Of a stretch of 64,000 nucleotides of DNA, positions 38,801 to 48,909 are shown piece after piece. The position numbers were made by a program, and so were the translations under genes. This stretch comes from an uncultured Prevotellaceae bacterium. GTDB lineage: Bacteria > Bacteroidota > Bacteroidia > Bacteroidales > Bacteroidaceae. Location of the stretch: positions 1 through 64,000 of the forward strand of contig CAMVIB010000012.1 in assembly GCA_947167455.1 (NCBI GenBank). Direction: 5' to 3'. The notes under the pieces are model-generated. The model did no database searches. It was given only the letters and a program-made list of their open reading frames with translations, and was not told the origin of the DNA. The stretch's first letter is position 1; the number at the start of each line of letters is the position of its first letter.

Positions 38801-39405
38801 ATGAGAGCAACGCCAAGCCCTTCAGCGGTGGCGACGCCATCTATGAGGATATCAACCACGACGGACAGATTGACCGCTATGATATCGTCTATCTCGGCAA
38901 CTCCAACCCGTCGTGCAATGGCGGCTTCGGATTCACCATGAAGTGGGACCGCCTCTCCCTGAACACCGGTTTCAACTTCCGCATAGGCAACCAGATTGTG
39001 AACCTCGCACGTGCCAACGCTGAGAGCATGCTCTCCAACGCCAACCAGAGCTATGCTACGACATGGCGCTGGCGCAAGAACGGCGACGAGACAGTCATCC
39101 CGCGCGCTCTCAACTCATCGTCATGGAGCAGCTTCAACTCGCTGCCTTCAGACCGCTACGTGGAGAATGGCGACTACCTCCGTCTGCAGTATATACAGCT
39201 AAGCTACGACTTCGACCCGAAACTCCTCAAGAAGATAGGCGTACGTTCGCTCAAGCTCTATGCTTCTGCCAACAACGTCTTCGTATGGAGCAAATACACC
39301 GGCACAGACCCGGAGGTCAGCCCCTCAGGCTTCAGCATTGCTGTCGATAACAACCGTACGCCGCGTTCACGCTCCTTCACGGCAAGTATCAACTTAGGAT
39401 TCTAA
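35875..39405 (+). CDS. SusC/RagA-family TonB-linked outer membrane transporter 1
   Basis: A 1176-residue outer membrane beta-barrel that imports oligosaccharides, powered by TonB. Signal peptide MNRLIKFLLFWTIFLTATNVSA. A carboxypeptidase-regulatory-like domain follows (about 24-95, RISGTVADDIDVVIGANV), then the TonB-box region and plug, with the SusC signature VLKDASTAKWGSRGANGVIEI at about 233-253, then the 22-strand barrel ending in a final aromatic SINLGF. The ATG at 35875 is chosen for the signal peptide; an ATG at 35845 overlaps the upstream gene. It pairs with the SusD that starts 14 bp downstream. Confidence 0.96.
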   Translation: MNRLIKFLLFWTIFLTATNVSAQKRISGTVADDIDVVIGANVVERDKNNRIVSATVTDMNGNFTLNIKDPNNNLTVSFMGYKPWSQKIGTRTVFKITLEDNTKVMKEVKVVGKKKQQSGGLSIPVRELAGATQTFSMDEMQGMAFESVDQALQGQIAGLDIVANSGNLGSGTTMRLRGTSTINGNAQPLIVVNDHIFELPEDAQSVNFEDMDNEEQFSTLLNVNPEDIESIEVLKDASTAKWGSRGANGVIEIKLRRGHRGPTNVTFSYKFNGTWQPDGYKMLDGDGYTMMLKEAYYNPQQHATTIPELDYNNNLTDIYGHYSKNTDWIDQVRQFGKEHKWYVTLSGGGEKATFRVSAGYDKSTGSIIAQKLNRFTTQTALDYWVSDRIKFQSNISLTFTTNYKNNPNDILGRAYTAMPNMAVDELMAQNVDGTLTYLPTGRYFNMLPLDLSNDNDSHHTSYQLRDMFINGNPVAYAYGGWNKEKQYNLTPQFNIEYKFLGKDDEHTQLNYRGDVQLNIYNTSNDRYLPAELRTMDWVYGDTNGQSWDNVKHPNNRNVVGNSEYKSLEFTTRHDLAFYPHFNNEDWSASGLARWEMKSGQSSNQNTGLWNVPTGITDPTVNALLTDIAASNNEWRETSFFLQAHASYKSKYNLDVSVRWDGSTAFGKGNRFGTFPFIGLRWNVSDESFMKWSSKVISMLAIRPTWGITGNTGGGGFSQYNKYGTAGFYNRHTVIVPENLSLRSIRWEKTRKLNLGFNLGLFDDLLNFELDIYDHKTTDLIMHGQRIASANGFSSLDKMNGGTMRNKGWDLNFHTGWFAKVGKFSLKLRANIAQNFNEVEEMDPLILDALNPNETYQPANLQYDALRRVQVGNALGSIYGLKYKGVYRYDYDHSGYTQSSWYRYGQYEVDANGNTFSNYTDAILHGTGYDAQGNPINTASAAAHRGENATCPIAYDANGNMLTDQRGDPLQFYYAYNESNAKPFSGGDAIYEDINHDGQIDRYDIVYLGNSNPSCNGGFGFTMKWDRLSLNTGFNFRIGNQIVNLARANAESMLSNANQSYATTWRWRKNGDETVIPRALNSSSWSSFNSLPSDRYVENGDYLRLQYIQLSYDFDPKLLKKIGVRSLKLYASANNVFVWSKYTGTDPEVSPSGFSIAVDNNRTPRSRSFTASINLGF

Positions 39406-39418
39406 ACTCTCTCACGAT

Positions 39419-41233
39419 ATGAAAAGTACAAAATATTTATCCCTGGCAGCTATGCTTGCCACTATGCTCATCGGGGCAACGTCGTGCGATGACTTCCTTA
39501 CCATCTATCCCCAAGACCGTGTCGTCGAGGAGAACTTCTGGGAAGACAAGAACGACCTCGAGGGCGTACGCTACGGAGCCTATAGGCAGATGGCATCGAC
39601 CATTAAGAACCTCATCATCTGGGGAGACATAAGGTCTGACGCATACTACATCTACCAGGACGACCCGACAACCGACATGGTGAACAACGGATTCTACACC
39701 TACAAGAAAATCCTCGTCGCACAGCTCGACTCTACGATGGGATTCTACGACTGGGGCTCTGTATATACCACCATCAACTTCTGCAACAAGGTGCTCTCCA
39801 ATGGCGAACGCGTACTGGAGCACGACGCTCAGTTCACACAGACAGAGTGGAACCAGATGAAGGCTGAGATGACGGCTCTGCGTGCTCTCAACTACTTCTA
39901 TCTCATACGCGCATTCAAGAACATCCCCTACAGCAACGATGTCATCAACTCTGATGAGGACACACGCCAGTTTGCTGCCACACCGCAGCTTAACGTTCTC
40001 GACACGCTCATCATGGACGTCCGCAGCGTGGCAGGCAAGGGCCGTAACCGCTTCGGAGGCTCATTTGGCACCCGCGACACCAAGGGCCTGATGACCAACA
40101 CCGCCATCTATGCCCTGCTGGCAGAGATGTATCTCTGGCGCAGCGCTCTGCGCGAGGGGCGTGGCTTCTCGCAGGACAGCGTCCGCTCCGATGCCGACAG
40201 CGTTGTCTTCTACGGACAGCTCTCCCTCGATGCCCTCGCACTGCAGACACAGCAGACGACAAACAGCCAATTCGACCGTTCGCGCCTGAAGACTTCAGAC
40301 TACGGCAGCGGACTCAGCAATGCCAACCTCATCCAGAATGAGGATATGCAGGGCGACTTCAACGCGCAGAGCATAGTGACAGTGCCAAGTTATACTGCGA
40401 TATTTGAAAACGGCAACAGTGATGAGAGCATCTTTGAGATACAGTTCAGCTCTGATGACCAGCGTGAGAGCAAGTTCCTCAACGAGCTCTACGGACACGG
40501 AGGAGCCTCTGTGCTATGTGCCTCGCCCGACGCCTTCGCCAATGCATCTAACCTGAAGGATGTCAATAAGGACTGCCGTAAGTGGTACACATGCCAGCCA
40601 CGCACCGATGACTCCGGAAGTCAGGATGAGCTCAGCAACCCCGTCATGCTGAAGTGGGCTGTCTGCACGTTCCTCTCCAACGGAAGTAAGGTTCGTACGA
40701 CTCACAGCTCGACATACACTTACAACAACTGGATCTTCTACCGCATGACCGATGTCATGCTCATGATGGCAGAGGCTCATGCAGTGCTCGGCAACTACAA
40801 GAACTGTCGCAACATCGTTGACGCCATCCACAAGCGTTCGCAGATAGACCAGACGACGGGACTCTCCGCAACTTCCGACAATACCCAGCAGAAGTGCATC
40901 GACCTCGTCATGAAGGAGCGTCTGCTCGAACTCACAGGTGAGGGCAAGCGCTGGTTCGACCTCGTGCGCTACGCTGAGCGCTATGCCGGCGGTCACAATG
41001 CCGACCCGCTGGAGCCGCAATATACCGATGGTGCCGACGGTGTGGCAAAGATTGTGGATAACTTCCTTGCCAAGGGCGCTTACAGCCGTCAGTCCTCCAC
41101 GCTCAAGAACCGCATCAAGAACCGCTACGGACTCTACAGCCCGTACTATTACATGGAACTCCGCGCCAATAAGTACCTCTTCCAGCAGAACCCCGTGTGG
41201 AACCGCGAGAAGACACTTGGTGTCGAGGAATAA
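39419..41233 (+). CDS. SusD/RagB-family glycan-binding lipoprotein 1
   Basis: A 604-residue surface lipoprotein forming the lid of the adjacent SusC transporter. The lipobox ends GATSC (C23) with acidic DD after it. Family blocks are clear: DDFLTIYPQDRVVEENFWEDKNDLEGVRYGAYRQM at the N terminus, TPR helices (LRALNYFYLIRAFKNIPY), and C-terminal ERLLELTGEGKRWFDLVRYAERYAGG. It binds the polysaccharide and hands fragments to SusC. Normal length or slightly long. Third gene of the operon. Confidence 0.95.
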   Translation: MKSTKYLSLAAMLATMLIGATSCDDFLTIYPQDRVVEENFWEDKNDLEGVRYGAYRQMASTIKNLIIWGDIRSDAYYIYQDDPTTDMVNNGFYTYKKILVAQLDSTMGFYDWGSVYTTINFCNKVLSNGERVLEHDAQFTQTEWNQMKAEMTALRALNYFYLIRAFKNIPYSNDVINSDEDTRQFAATPQLNVLDTLIMDVRSVAGKGRNRFGGSFGTRDTKGLMTNTAIYALLAEMYLWRSALREGRGFSQDSVRSDADSVVFYGQLSLDALALQTQQTTNSQFDRSRLKTSDYGSGLSNANLIQNEDMQGDFNAQSIVTVPSYTAIFENGNSDESIFEIQFSSDDQRESKFLNELYGHGGASVLCASPDAFANASNLKDVNKDCRKWYTCQPRTDDSGSQDELSNPVMLKWAVCTFLSNGSKVRTTHSSTYTYNNWIFYRMTDVMLMMAEAHAVLGNYKNCRNIVDAIHKRSQIDQTTGLSATSDNTQQKCIDLVMKERLLELTGEGKRWFDLVRYAERYAGGHNADPLEPQYTDGADGVAKIVDNFLAKGAYSRQSSTLKNRIKNRYGLYSPYYYMELRANKYLFQQNPVWNREKTLGVEE

Positions 41234-41267
41234 ATGATAAACACTTAAATAGCTAACATCAACAACT

Positions 41268-43499
41268 ATGAAGTATATCAATAAACTCCACCAGCTCAGT
41301 CTTGCCATAGCGCTGGCTGTAATGGGCGTCTTTGTGAATGCCTGCAAGGAGGACATCGACACCTCGGCACGCTTCACTCTGACGGAATATACGGTGCTCA
41401 CATACCTCACACAAAGCCCCGACTCTGCAGATTATACTGAGTATGTCAAGTTGCTCAACAAGGTTCATGTCAGCGACTTCTCTGAGTCAACGGTGGCACA
41501 GCTGCTTTCCGCACGCGGAAAGTTCACATGTTTCGCGCCAACCAACAAAGCCATCTACGACTACCTCGACACGCTCTACACGAAGGGCATCATCACACAA
41601 CCCTCATGGCAGGGATTCACCTCTGAGGAAGTGCTCGACTCCGTGTGTAAGGTCATCGTGCTCAACAGTATCATCGATGGCAGCAACAGCGGCGACATCT
41701 ACGAGATGGGTGACATCTCATCGCTCAACGACTACGATGAGATCAACACCTCCAACCTCTATGACCGTAAGCTCTACAAGACATCCGTCAGCCAGACCGA
41801 CAGCATCTGGATGAATGGCATGGCACTCATCGACCTCAAGAACCGTGACATCGAGACCATCAACGGACGTGTCCATGCCGTACATGGGGTCATCGCGCCG
41901 AGCAACGACACCATGGCCGACATCTTCCGCCAGTGGATTGCCGAAGGCAAGAAAGGCTACCTCGTGACGGCAAAGCTCATACTCGCCTGCGGCATTGAGG
42001 ACACCCTAAGCCGCACGCGCGACGATGTCTGGGAGAACCTCTATCTCAACAAGCTCGTAGAAGACCTGCCCCAGCATCCCACGGAGCAGATCGGTACGGT
42101 GCCTCGCCACCGTAAGTACGGCTTCACCATCTTCGCCGAACCCGATGCCCTCTGGGAGTCCGAGCTCGGCAAGGATGCCACGGAAATCACCGTCGATGAT
42201 GTCAAGCAGTACCTCATCGGAAAGGGTGCATACCCCGATGCCTCTACCGACAACGACTACAAGAGTTCCGACAACATCATCAATCAGTTCCTCACCTACC
42301 ACATCCTGCCCGAGAAGCTCAGCCGTGACCGTCTCGTGATTCACTACAACGAGCTAGGCTACTACTGGAAGACTTCAACGCAGTACAGCATCCCCGTCTA
42401 TGAGTACTACACCACGATGGGTAAGCGCCGCCTGCTGAAGGTCTTCGAGAGCGGTGACCGCGAGGGCATCTACCTCAACTGCTTCCCCATCCTGCGCAAC
42501 GGACGTGGCAAGTACGGTCCTGAGGAGCTCAACATCAACGACTATCACGAGAGCGGTGAATACCGCGAGGTGACAGGCTTTGCAATGTACAACGACGAGA
42601 ACGTCGGCAACCGCATCTTCATTGATGCCGAAGGCGATGCTCGCCATGAGAGCCTCATCAACGGTACCATCTATCCCATCGAGCGTATGCTCGTATATAC
42701 CGAGAACGTCCAGCGTCGTCTTGCCGGCGAGCGCATACGTATCGACATGGCAGCCATGTTCCCCGAGATGATCAACAATGACATCCGCCGACCGCTCGGC
42801 TACTACTCCGAGGGTTCCAACCAGACACGTGGCTTCCCATGGAAGTATTCCTACTTCGATGACGTCACCATGCAGCAGGGCACTCTCTTCTACTACTTCA
42901 CAGGCCATGACCGTGGATGGAGTAACTACCAGATGGATGAGTTCAACATCATCGGCAAGTACGAGTTCACCATGAAGCTGCCGCCCGTGCCGGCCAAGGG
43001 CCACTACGAGATTCGCTTCGGCGTCAGCTCCGGTTCATCATGGCGTAGCATGTGTCAGGTCTATTTCGGCGACGACATCAGCTACCTCCCCGCAGCAGGT
43101 ATTCCTATGGACCTTCGTATCGGCTTCGTGCGTCATCGCTTCGCATCGGGAGACCAGAAGTCCAACTTCGGCTACACCAACGATAACGACTATTCCAGCG
43201 AGACCACACTTCCGCTCGACGAACAGGATGAGATTACCAAGAACCTACGTGCACGCGGATTCATGAAAGGTCCCAAGTACTTCCACATCGGCAACGGCAC
43301 GTCGGCTCAGAACGGACAGCAGGGCGAGTGGGTTACGCGACGCATCATGGTCAGCGCAGACCTCGACCCTGACAAGACCTACTACATCCGTTTCAAGAAC
43401 GTGCTCAACAACGAGACCTCTCAGTTCTTCATGGACTACTTCGAGTTCGTGTCAAAGGATGTCTATGACAATCCCGAGGAACCTGAGGACATTTGGTAA
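41268..43499 (+). CDS. FAS1 domain lipoprotein with C-terminal beta-sandwich
   Basis: A 743-residue lipoprotein; lipobox ends FVNAC (C26), followed by KEDID, close to the known K-(D/E)2 surface-export signal. Two FAS1 modules are visible: about 40-225 (LLSARGKFTCFAPTNKAIYDYLDTL, INGRVHAVHGVIAPSND) and about 230-500 (VDDVKQYLIGKGAYPD, NQFLTYHILPEKLSRDRL). The last 180 residues (from about 560) form a separate beta-rich unit (GHYEIRFGVSSGSSWRSMCQVYFGDD to YFEFVSKDVYDN) that resembles carbohydrate-binding jelly rolls in outline. This C-terminal unit is the best candidate for glycan contact. It occupies the SusE position after SusD. Confidence 0.85.
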   Translation: MKYINKLHQLSLAIALAVMGVFVNACKEDIDTSARFTLTEYTVLTYLTQSPDSADYTEYVKLLNKVHVSDFSESTVAQLLSARGKFTCFAPTNKAIYDYLDTLYTKGIITQPSWQGFTSEEVLDSVCKVIVLNSIIDGSNSGDIYEMGDISSLNDYDEINTSNLYDRKLYKTSVSQTDSIWMNGMALIDLKNRDIETINGRVHAVHGVIAPSNDTMADIFRQWIAEGKKGYLVTAKLILACGIEDTLSRTRDDVWENLYLNKLVEDLPQHPTEQIGTVPRHRKYGFTIFAEPDALWESELGKDATEITVDDVKQYLIGKGAYPDASTDNDYKSSDNIINQFLTYHILPEKLSRDRLVIHYNELGYYWKTSTQYSIPVYEYYTTMGKRRLLKVFESGDREGIYLNCFPILRNGRGKYGPEELNINDYHESGEYREVTGFAMYNDENVGNRIFIDAEGDARHESLINGTIYPIERMLVYTENVQRRLAGERIRIDMAAMFPEMINNDIRRPLGYYSEGSNQTRGFPWKYSYFDDVTMQQGTLFYYFTGHDRGWSNYQMDEFNIIGKYEFTMKLPPVPAKGHYEIRFGVSSGSSWRSMCQVYFGDDISYLPAAGIPMDLRIGFVRHRFASGDQKSNFGYTNDNDYSSETTLPLDEQDEITKNLRARGFMKGPKYFHIGNGTSAQNGQQGEWVTRRIMVSADLDPDKTYYIRFKNVLNNETSQFFMDYFEFVSKDVYDNPEEPEDIW

Positions 43500-43521
43500 A
43501 CTTTAAAACTCACTACACGTT

Positions 43522-45435
43522 ATGATACAAAGAAAAACAAATCGATTCGTTGCCGCAGGGATGCTCGCGATTGCCGTTGCAGCCATTGTGCCATCGTGTG
43601 CCGACGACCACTTCGATGTCAACGACGGAGGTGGAGTTGGCCAGAATGCCACATTGTCGCTGTGGCAGCAGATAAACAAGAGGCCCGAGCTGAGCAACTT
43701 CGCCAGCATCGTGGCAAAGACACCCGCCTTCAAGGACGAGAAGCACCAGATTGCCAACTATACCTTTAAGGACGTGCTGTCAACGCCGCAGGTGCTCACC
43801 GTCTTCGCACCTACCAACGATGCCTTCACGGAAGAGGATGTCCACATCTATGATTCCATACTTCAGGTGCGTCCCTACGACGTCTTCCTGCGTCTCGTGG
43901 GCAACCACATCGCTCGCAGCCGCTATGCTGCCACCGGCACTAACCCCTCGTCAGAGGCAGAGAAGCTCGTGATGGTCAACAACAAGAAGGCCTCCTTCGA
44001 CCGTCAGGCCAAGACCTTCAAGGACATTCCCCTCCTCGAAGCCAACATACCTGCCACAAATGGTGTGCTCCACACCATCGGTGAGGTGGCGCCTTTCGCA
44101 TATAATATATATGAGTACATCCGCGCCCACGACAATGAGTACCATCACCTCAACGACTGGCTGGAGCAGCACGATACGCTCTACTTCAACTCCGGCGCCA
44201 GTGCCGAGGCCGGCTCCAATCCTCTCACGGGCGAACCCATCTATGTTGACAGTGTCTATACCAGGTTCAATTCCCTCTACTATTATTCCTATCAGCCTGC
44301 TTCTGTAGAATGGGCAATGCCCCATAAGGGGTTCGGCGCCAACATCGAGAGCGAGGACAGCCTCTGGGCTATGGTGCTCCCGTCAGACGCAGCATGGGAA
44401 GAGGCATATCAGACCATGGAGTCGTGGTACAACTATGCCCCTCTCTACTTTGACAAGACCAAGGAGGACGCTCTCGTGAAGGACGATGGCGCAGCAAAGA
44501 ACAATATGCGCTTTGCCGTCAGCGACTCCCTGCGCGATGTTGCCATCAGCATGGACCTGGTGTCTCCGCTGGCATTCAACATCCGCACGCAGAAGCGTAC
44601 GGCAGAGCAGACCAACTTCTGGACGATAGAGGACTTCCTCACCAAGAAGATCACCAAGCTCACCAACACACGCGACGATACCTTCCGCATTGACTCTGCC
44701 GCCACCATCGATGTCAAACCGTTAATCTTCAATGAGAAGAACCCCGTGACCGTCAGCAACGGCATCATCTACCCCGTTGACCACTGGAACTACCTGAAGA
44801 GCTACGGCTTCCGTGACATCATGGTAAAGGCATCGTTCGGTAACATCTTCCAGCGTGTGCGCTACAACCTTACTACTCAGGAGAAGAAGGAACGCGACTA
44901 CAAAGCCGACTTCGTGACCACGAGTTTCAACAGTGAGACCAGTGCCCTCGTCAAGGACAGCCTTCTCGGACGAATCTACAAGAACACGTTCATGACCTTC
45001 AGCCACACTGAGGGTGCAGCGACAGCAGAGTTTGACCTCATAGATCGCGAGAACGGTCATCAGGTGCTCAGCAATGTGGACTATGATGTCTATATCGTCA
45101 TGGTGCCCGACTTCTACCGCATTGACCCCGACTCCATCATTGCCAGTGTGGCCGGTGAGACGCCGTTCAAGAAGAACCACATGCAGGTGAGCATCACCCG
45201 CATCGGCGAGAACGGCCGTGACGGTAAGACCGACACCTGGAAGTTCGACTATCAGGGCGAGCGAGTCGAGGAGATATATGCCGGAACAATCAGGTTCCCG
45301 TATTCCTACCGCAACCTGCCTAAGTCGTACCCCGTCATCACCATCACTGCCACTCAGCCCAAGCGTGATGAGAGAGGTGTCTTCCAGACCACCTTCTCTA
45401 TCGACCGCATCATCCTCAGAGCCAGAGAACAATAA
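43522..45435 (+). CDS. FAS1 domain lipoprotein
   Basis: A 637-residue lipoprotein; lipobox ends IVPSC (C26), then ADDHFDVND, an acidic surface-export-like stretch. A first FAS1 module covers about 45-195 with the family phrases FKDVLSTPQVLTVFAPTNDAFTEED, LRLVGNHIARSRY and ATNGVLHTIGEVAPF. A second, weaker one lies at about 200-440 (LWAMVLPSDAAWEEAYQ, VSNGIIYPVDHW). The C-terminal 180 residues are beta-rich (YDVYIVMVPDFYRIDPDS to FSIDRIILRARE). It occupies the SusF position and precedes the second SusC by 27 bp. Function is inferred only from context. Confidence 0.85.
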   Translation: MIQRKTNRFVAAGMLAIAVAAIVPSCADDHFDVNDGGGVGQNATLSLWQQINKRPELSNFASIVAKTPAFKDEKHQIANYTFKDVLSTPQVLTVFAPTNDAFTEEDVHIYDSILQVRPYDVFLRLVGNHIARSRYAATGTNPSSEAEKLVMVNNKKASFDRQAKTFKDIPLLEANIPATNGVLHTIGEVAPFAYNIYEYIRAHDNEYHHLNDWLEQHDTLYFNSGASAEAGSNPLTGEPIYVDSVYTRFNSLYYYSYQPASVEWAMPHKGFGANIESEDSLWAMVLPSDAAWEEAYQTMESWYNYAPLYFDKTKEDALVKDDGAAKNNMRFAVSDSLRDVAISMDLVSPLAFNIRTQKRTAEQTNFWTIEDFLTKKITKLTNTRDDTFRIDSAATIDVKPLIFNEKNPVTVSNGIIYPVDHWNYLKSYGFRDIMVKASFGNIFQRVRYNLTTQEKKERDYKADFVTTSFNSETSALVKDSLLGRIYKNTFMTFSHTEGAATAEFDLIDRENGHQVLSNVDYDVYIVMVPDFYRIDPDSIIASVAGETPFKKNHMQVSITRIGENGRDGKTDTWKFDYQGERVEEIYAGTIRFPYSYRNLPKSYPVITITATQPKRDERGVFQTTFSIDRIILRAREQ

Positions 45436-45462
45436 CACCATGAACTCTAAACTTTTGAAATC

Positions 45463-48400
45463 ATGACTATGAGATTCATTAATCCCGAACTACATAAGGC
45501 GTTACGCTTTGCCCTCTGCATGATGCTCGTCGCTGGCTCCGTACCTCCGGTTATGGCGCAGGACGATGTCGATGAGGAGGCCATTGCCGAGGCCGACAGC
45601 ATAGCCATTGCCAAGCGCCGTAAGGGCAAGAAGGCTGCCAAGCAATATGAAATGAAATCCGTCGCCGGTACCATTACAGATGGTGCCACAGGCCTCCCTA
45701 TGGGCGGCGTGCGTGTCCAGGCACTGCAGTTGCCTCAGTACTCTACGCTCACGGAGGAAGACGGCACCTACAAGCTCGACGTTCCCGTGTTCTGCCACGC
45801 CCTCCTCGTTGATGCGCCCGACTACAACCTCCTGCAGATGGCCATCAAGGGCGAGACGGGCCAGGATGCTTCGCTGCTCAGCTCGTCATTCAGCTCCTAC
45901 TACACCGACGCTACGTCCATCACCTCACAGAGAAAGGTCTATCTCGACCAGACGAGCTCCGTAAGCGTGGAGACGGACATGCAGAATCTCCTGGCCGGCG
46001 ACATACACTCTGCAAGCCGCGCCGCCCTGCCCGGACAGGGAGCTTTCTTCACCATCCGAGGCATCAACTCCCTCAACGCCACGGCACAGCCGCTCTTCAT
46101 CATCGACGGCAACATGGTCGATATGCAGGAAGAACGCACGAGCCTCCACGAGGGCTACTTCAACAACATCCTCGCAGGTCTCGACCCCGAGAACATCGAG
46201 AGTGTGCAGGTGCTGAAGAACGCCACGGCCCTCTATGGCGCCAAGGGTGCCAACGGTGTTGTCATCATCAACACCAAGCGCGGCCACAGCATGGCCACTA
46301 AGATTAACGTCCGTGTCTATGGCGGCGTCGAACTCGCTCCCAGCCGTATCAAGATGATGGGTGGCGATGCCTACCGCAACTACCTCAGCGAGCTCGCAGG
46401 AACCGTGAAGGACGTCCGTGAGGGCACCGACGGCTCACTCGGCCTGTACTCGTTCCTCAACGAAGCCCCCGAGAGCAGCAACTACTATCGTAAGGTGTTC
46501 CACAACAACACCGACTGGCAGAAGAATCTCTATCATCGGGCAGCCTTCACTCAGAACTACAAGGTCAGCGTGGAAGGTGGCGATGACATTGGCATGTACG
46601 ACCTCTCGCTGGGTTACACCAAGGGCGATGCCACCCTCAAAGGCAATGACTTCAGCCGCCTCAACCTCCGCTTCAACACCGACATCAAGGTGTTCGAGAA
46701 GGTGCGTGCCGGCCTTGACATCGCCTACAACCAGACATCCTACAATGTCCTCGACAACGGATGGAGCGAGAACTATGACCTCCAGAACATCGGCTCGGCC
46801 AATGTCCTCGGTCTGCTACAGGCTCCGTTCATCTCGCCCTACGCCTACTACCACGACGAGAAGACCGGCTCTCTCCAGCTCTCCAACGAGTACGCCGGCA
46901 AGTATGCCGCATCGAGCAATCTGGGACTATGGGTGCAGAACCCCTTCGCCTTCCCCCACGGCCTCGACTATGACATCAACGAATGTCTGCGCAACCCATA
47001 TTGGATTATCCAGAACGGTAAGGGCAAGAACAAGAACTATGCCGAGATGACGCAGATCAGCATCAACTTCTCGCCGAAGTACCAAGTGACGAAGCAGTTC
47101 TCCATCAGCGACCGCTTCAACTACACCCTCAACCGCAACAACGAGAAGTACTTCCTGCCTATCAACGGTGCCACACCCTACTTCCTCACCGACCTCGGAG
47201 AGATAACATCAGTGCTGAAGTCGCAGTTCACCAAAGAGACGACCATCAACAACGACCTCCGTCTGGAGTGGGCAAACACCTATGGTGCTCACACTATAGA
47301 CATCTTCGGAGGCTGGCGCTACAACAACTACTCATACAGCTACTCTTACACACGTGGCTACAACAATGAGAACGACAAGCTGCCCAACATCTCCAAGACA
47401 ATGCAGTATGTCAGTACCGGTGGCACTCAGGACAACTGGATAGACATGTCCTACTACCTCAATGCCGACTACAACTTCCAGAACAAGTATTTCGCACAGT
47501 TCACCGTCTCCACGCAGGCCAGCTCGCGCTTCGGCCGTGAGACCAACAAGGGCTTCCGCCTCGCCGGTGTGAGCTGGGGCGTCTTCCCCAGCCTCCAGCT
47601 CGGATGGCTCATCAGCAATGAGAAGTGGTTCCGTGCTCCCGCCGTCAACTACCTCAAGCTCACTGCCGGTATCGACCAGAGCGGTAACGACGGCATCGAC
47701 TACTACGCCGCCCGCACCTACTGGCAGAGCCGTCAGGTGACAGAGAACACCGTCGGTCTCGTCCTCAAGAACATCGAGAACACCAGCATCCAGTGGGAGA
47801 CAACCACACGCTTCAACGTCGCTCTCGAGGGCTCGTTCTTCAAGAACCGCCTCAATGCCGGTGTTGACTTCTTCATGAGCCGCACGTCGAACCTCCTCAC
47901 CATGAAAGATCTCGACTATCTCTCAGGCTTAGGCAAGTACTGGACCAACGATGGTGAGATGAAGAACATCGGTGTCGAGGCACACGCCTCTGCCGCCCTG
48001 CTGAACCTCAAGAACTTCAAGTGGGAACTCGGTGCAAGCCTCGGTCACTACAAGAATGAGATCACCAAGCTCCCCTCCACCGACCAAATCGTACAGCGTA
48101 ATGCCATGACGGGTGCCGTCACCAACACTATCAATGGCCACACCAGCAGCATCTATGGCACCGAGAACGTTCTCACCGCCGTAGGCTACGCCGCAGGCAC
48201 GTTCTTCGGTTGGAAGACCAACGGCGTCATTGCCGATGATGCCCAGGCCAGCACTGCCGGTGCTCAGGGCTACCTCAAGTACCCCACCGGTCTTAAGGAG
48301 GCTCCTTATCGCAACTTCCAGGCCGGCGACATGCTCTTCGTTGACCAGAATGGCGACGGTGTCATCGACGATGCCGACAGGGTGGCCATCGGGAACCCCA

Positions 48401-48900
48401 ACCCCACCATCTTCGGTAACATCTTCACAAACCTCACGTGGAAGCACCTGCGACTCGATGTCATCTTCAAGTACTCTCTCGGCAACGATGTCTATAACTT
48501 CCAGCGTAGCGTCCTGGAGGGTGTCAACACCACCTACAACCAGACGACAGCCGTCCAGAACCGCTGGACCTACGAAGGCCAGCGTACCGACATCCCTCGT
48601 GCCATGTACACCGACAGCGAGGACTGGCGTAACAACGAGCGCATGTCCGACCGCTGGATAGAGGACGGCAGCTACCTCAAGCTGAAGAACGTGCGCCTCA
48701 CCTGGACGGTGCCCGTGCACAGTACCTGGCTTCAGGGCCTGCGCGTGTGGGGTGAGGCCAACAACCTGTTCACTCTCACTAAGTACCATGGTGTCGATCC
48801 TGAGACGAGTGCACGCAACAACGCCCTCTATCAGGGCATCGATACGGGCATTCTCAGCGTAGGACGCAGCTTCAACTTAGGCGTATCCATCAACCTCTAA
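45463..48900 (+). CDS. SusC/RagA-family TonB-linked outer membrane transporter 2
   Basis: An 1145-residue TonB-dependent transporter, second SusC of the operon. Signal peptide about 1-32 (ending PPVMA). The mature protein opens with an acidic then Lys-rich stretch (about 33-62, DDVDEEAIAEADS, RRKGKKAAKQ) before the regulatory beta-sandwich (SVAGTITDGATGLPMGGV). The plug carries VQVLKNATALYGAKGANGVVII at about 247-268. The barrel ends FNLGVSINL. It is too different from the first SusC to be a recent duplicate: signal peptide, N-terminal extension and plug signature differ throughout. The ATG may be 45463 or 45469. It pairs with the SusD starting 9 bp later. Confidence 0.95.
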   Translation: MTMRFINPELHKALRFALCMMLVAGSVPPVMAQDDVDEEAIAEADSIAIAKRRKGKKAAKQYEMKSVAGTITDGATGLPMGGVRVQALQLPQYSTLTEEDGTYKLDVPVFCHALLVDAPDYNLLQMAIKGETGQDASLLSSSFSSYYTDATSITSQRKVYLDQTSSVSVETDMQNLLAGDIHSASRAALPGQGAFFTIRGINSLNATAQPLFIIDGNMVDMQEERTSLHEGYFNNILAGLDPENIESVQVLKNATALYGAKGANGVVIINTKRGHSMATKINVRVYGGVELAPSRIKMMGGDAYRNYLSELAGTVKDVREGTDGSLGLYSFLNEAPESSNYYRKVFHNNTDWQKNLYHRAAFTQNYKVSVEGGDDIGMYDLSLGYTKGDATLKGNDFSRLNLRFNTDIKVFEKVRAGLDIAYNQTSYNVLDNGWSENYDLQNIGSANVLGLLQAPFISPYAYYHDEKTGSLQLSNEYAGKYAASSNLGLWVQNPFAFPHGLDYDINECLRNPYWIIQNGKGKNKNYAEMTQISINFSPKYQVTKQFSISDRFNYTLNRNNEKYFLPINGATPYFLTDLGEITSVLKSQFTKETTINNDLRLEWANTYGAHTIDIFGGWRYNNYSYSYSYTRGYNNENDKLPNISKTMQYVSTGGTQDNWIDMSYYLNADYNFQNKYFAQFTVSTQASSRFGRETNKGFRLAGVSWGVFPSLQLGWLISNEKWFRAPAVNYLKLTAGIDQSGNDGIDYYAARTYWQSRQVTENTVGLVLKNIENTSIQWETTTRFNVALEGSFFKNRLNAGVDFFMSRTSNLLTMKDLDYLSGLGKYWTNDGEMKNIGVEAHASAALLNLKNFKWELGASLGHYKNEITKLPSTDQIVQRNAMTGAVTNTINGHTSSIYGTENVLTAVGYAAGTFFGWKTNGVIADDAQASTAGAQGYLKYPTGLKEAPYRNFQAGDMLFVDQNGDGVIDDADRVAIGNPNPTIFGNIFTNLTWKHLRLDVIFKYSLGNDVYNFQRSVLEGVNTTYNQTTAVQNRWTYEGQRTDIPRAMYTDSEDWRNNERMSDRWIEDGSYLKLKNVRLTWTVPVHSTWLQGLRVWGEANNLFTLTKYHGVDPETSARNNALYQGIDTGILSVGRSFNLGVSINL

Positions 48901-48909
48901 TACGATAAT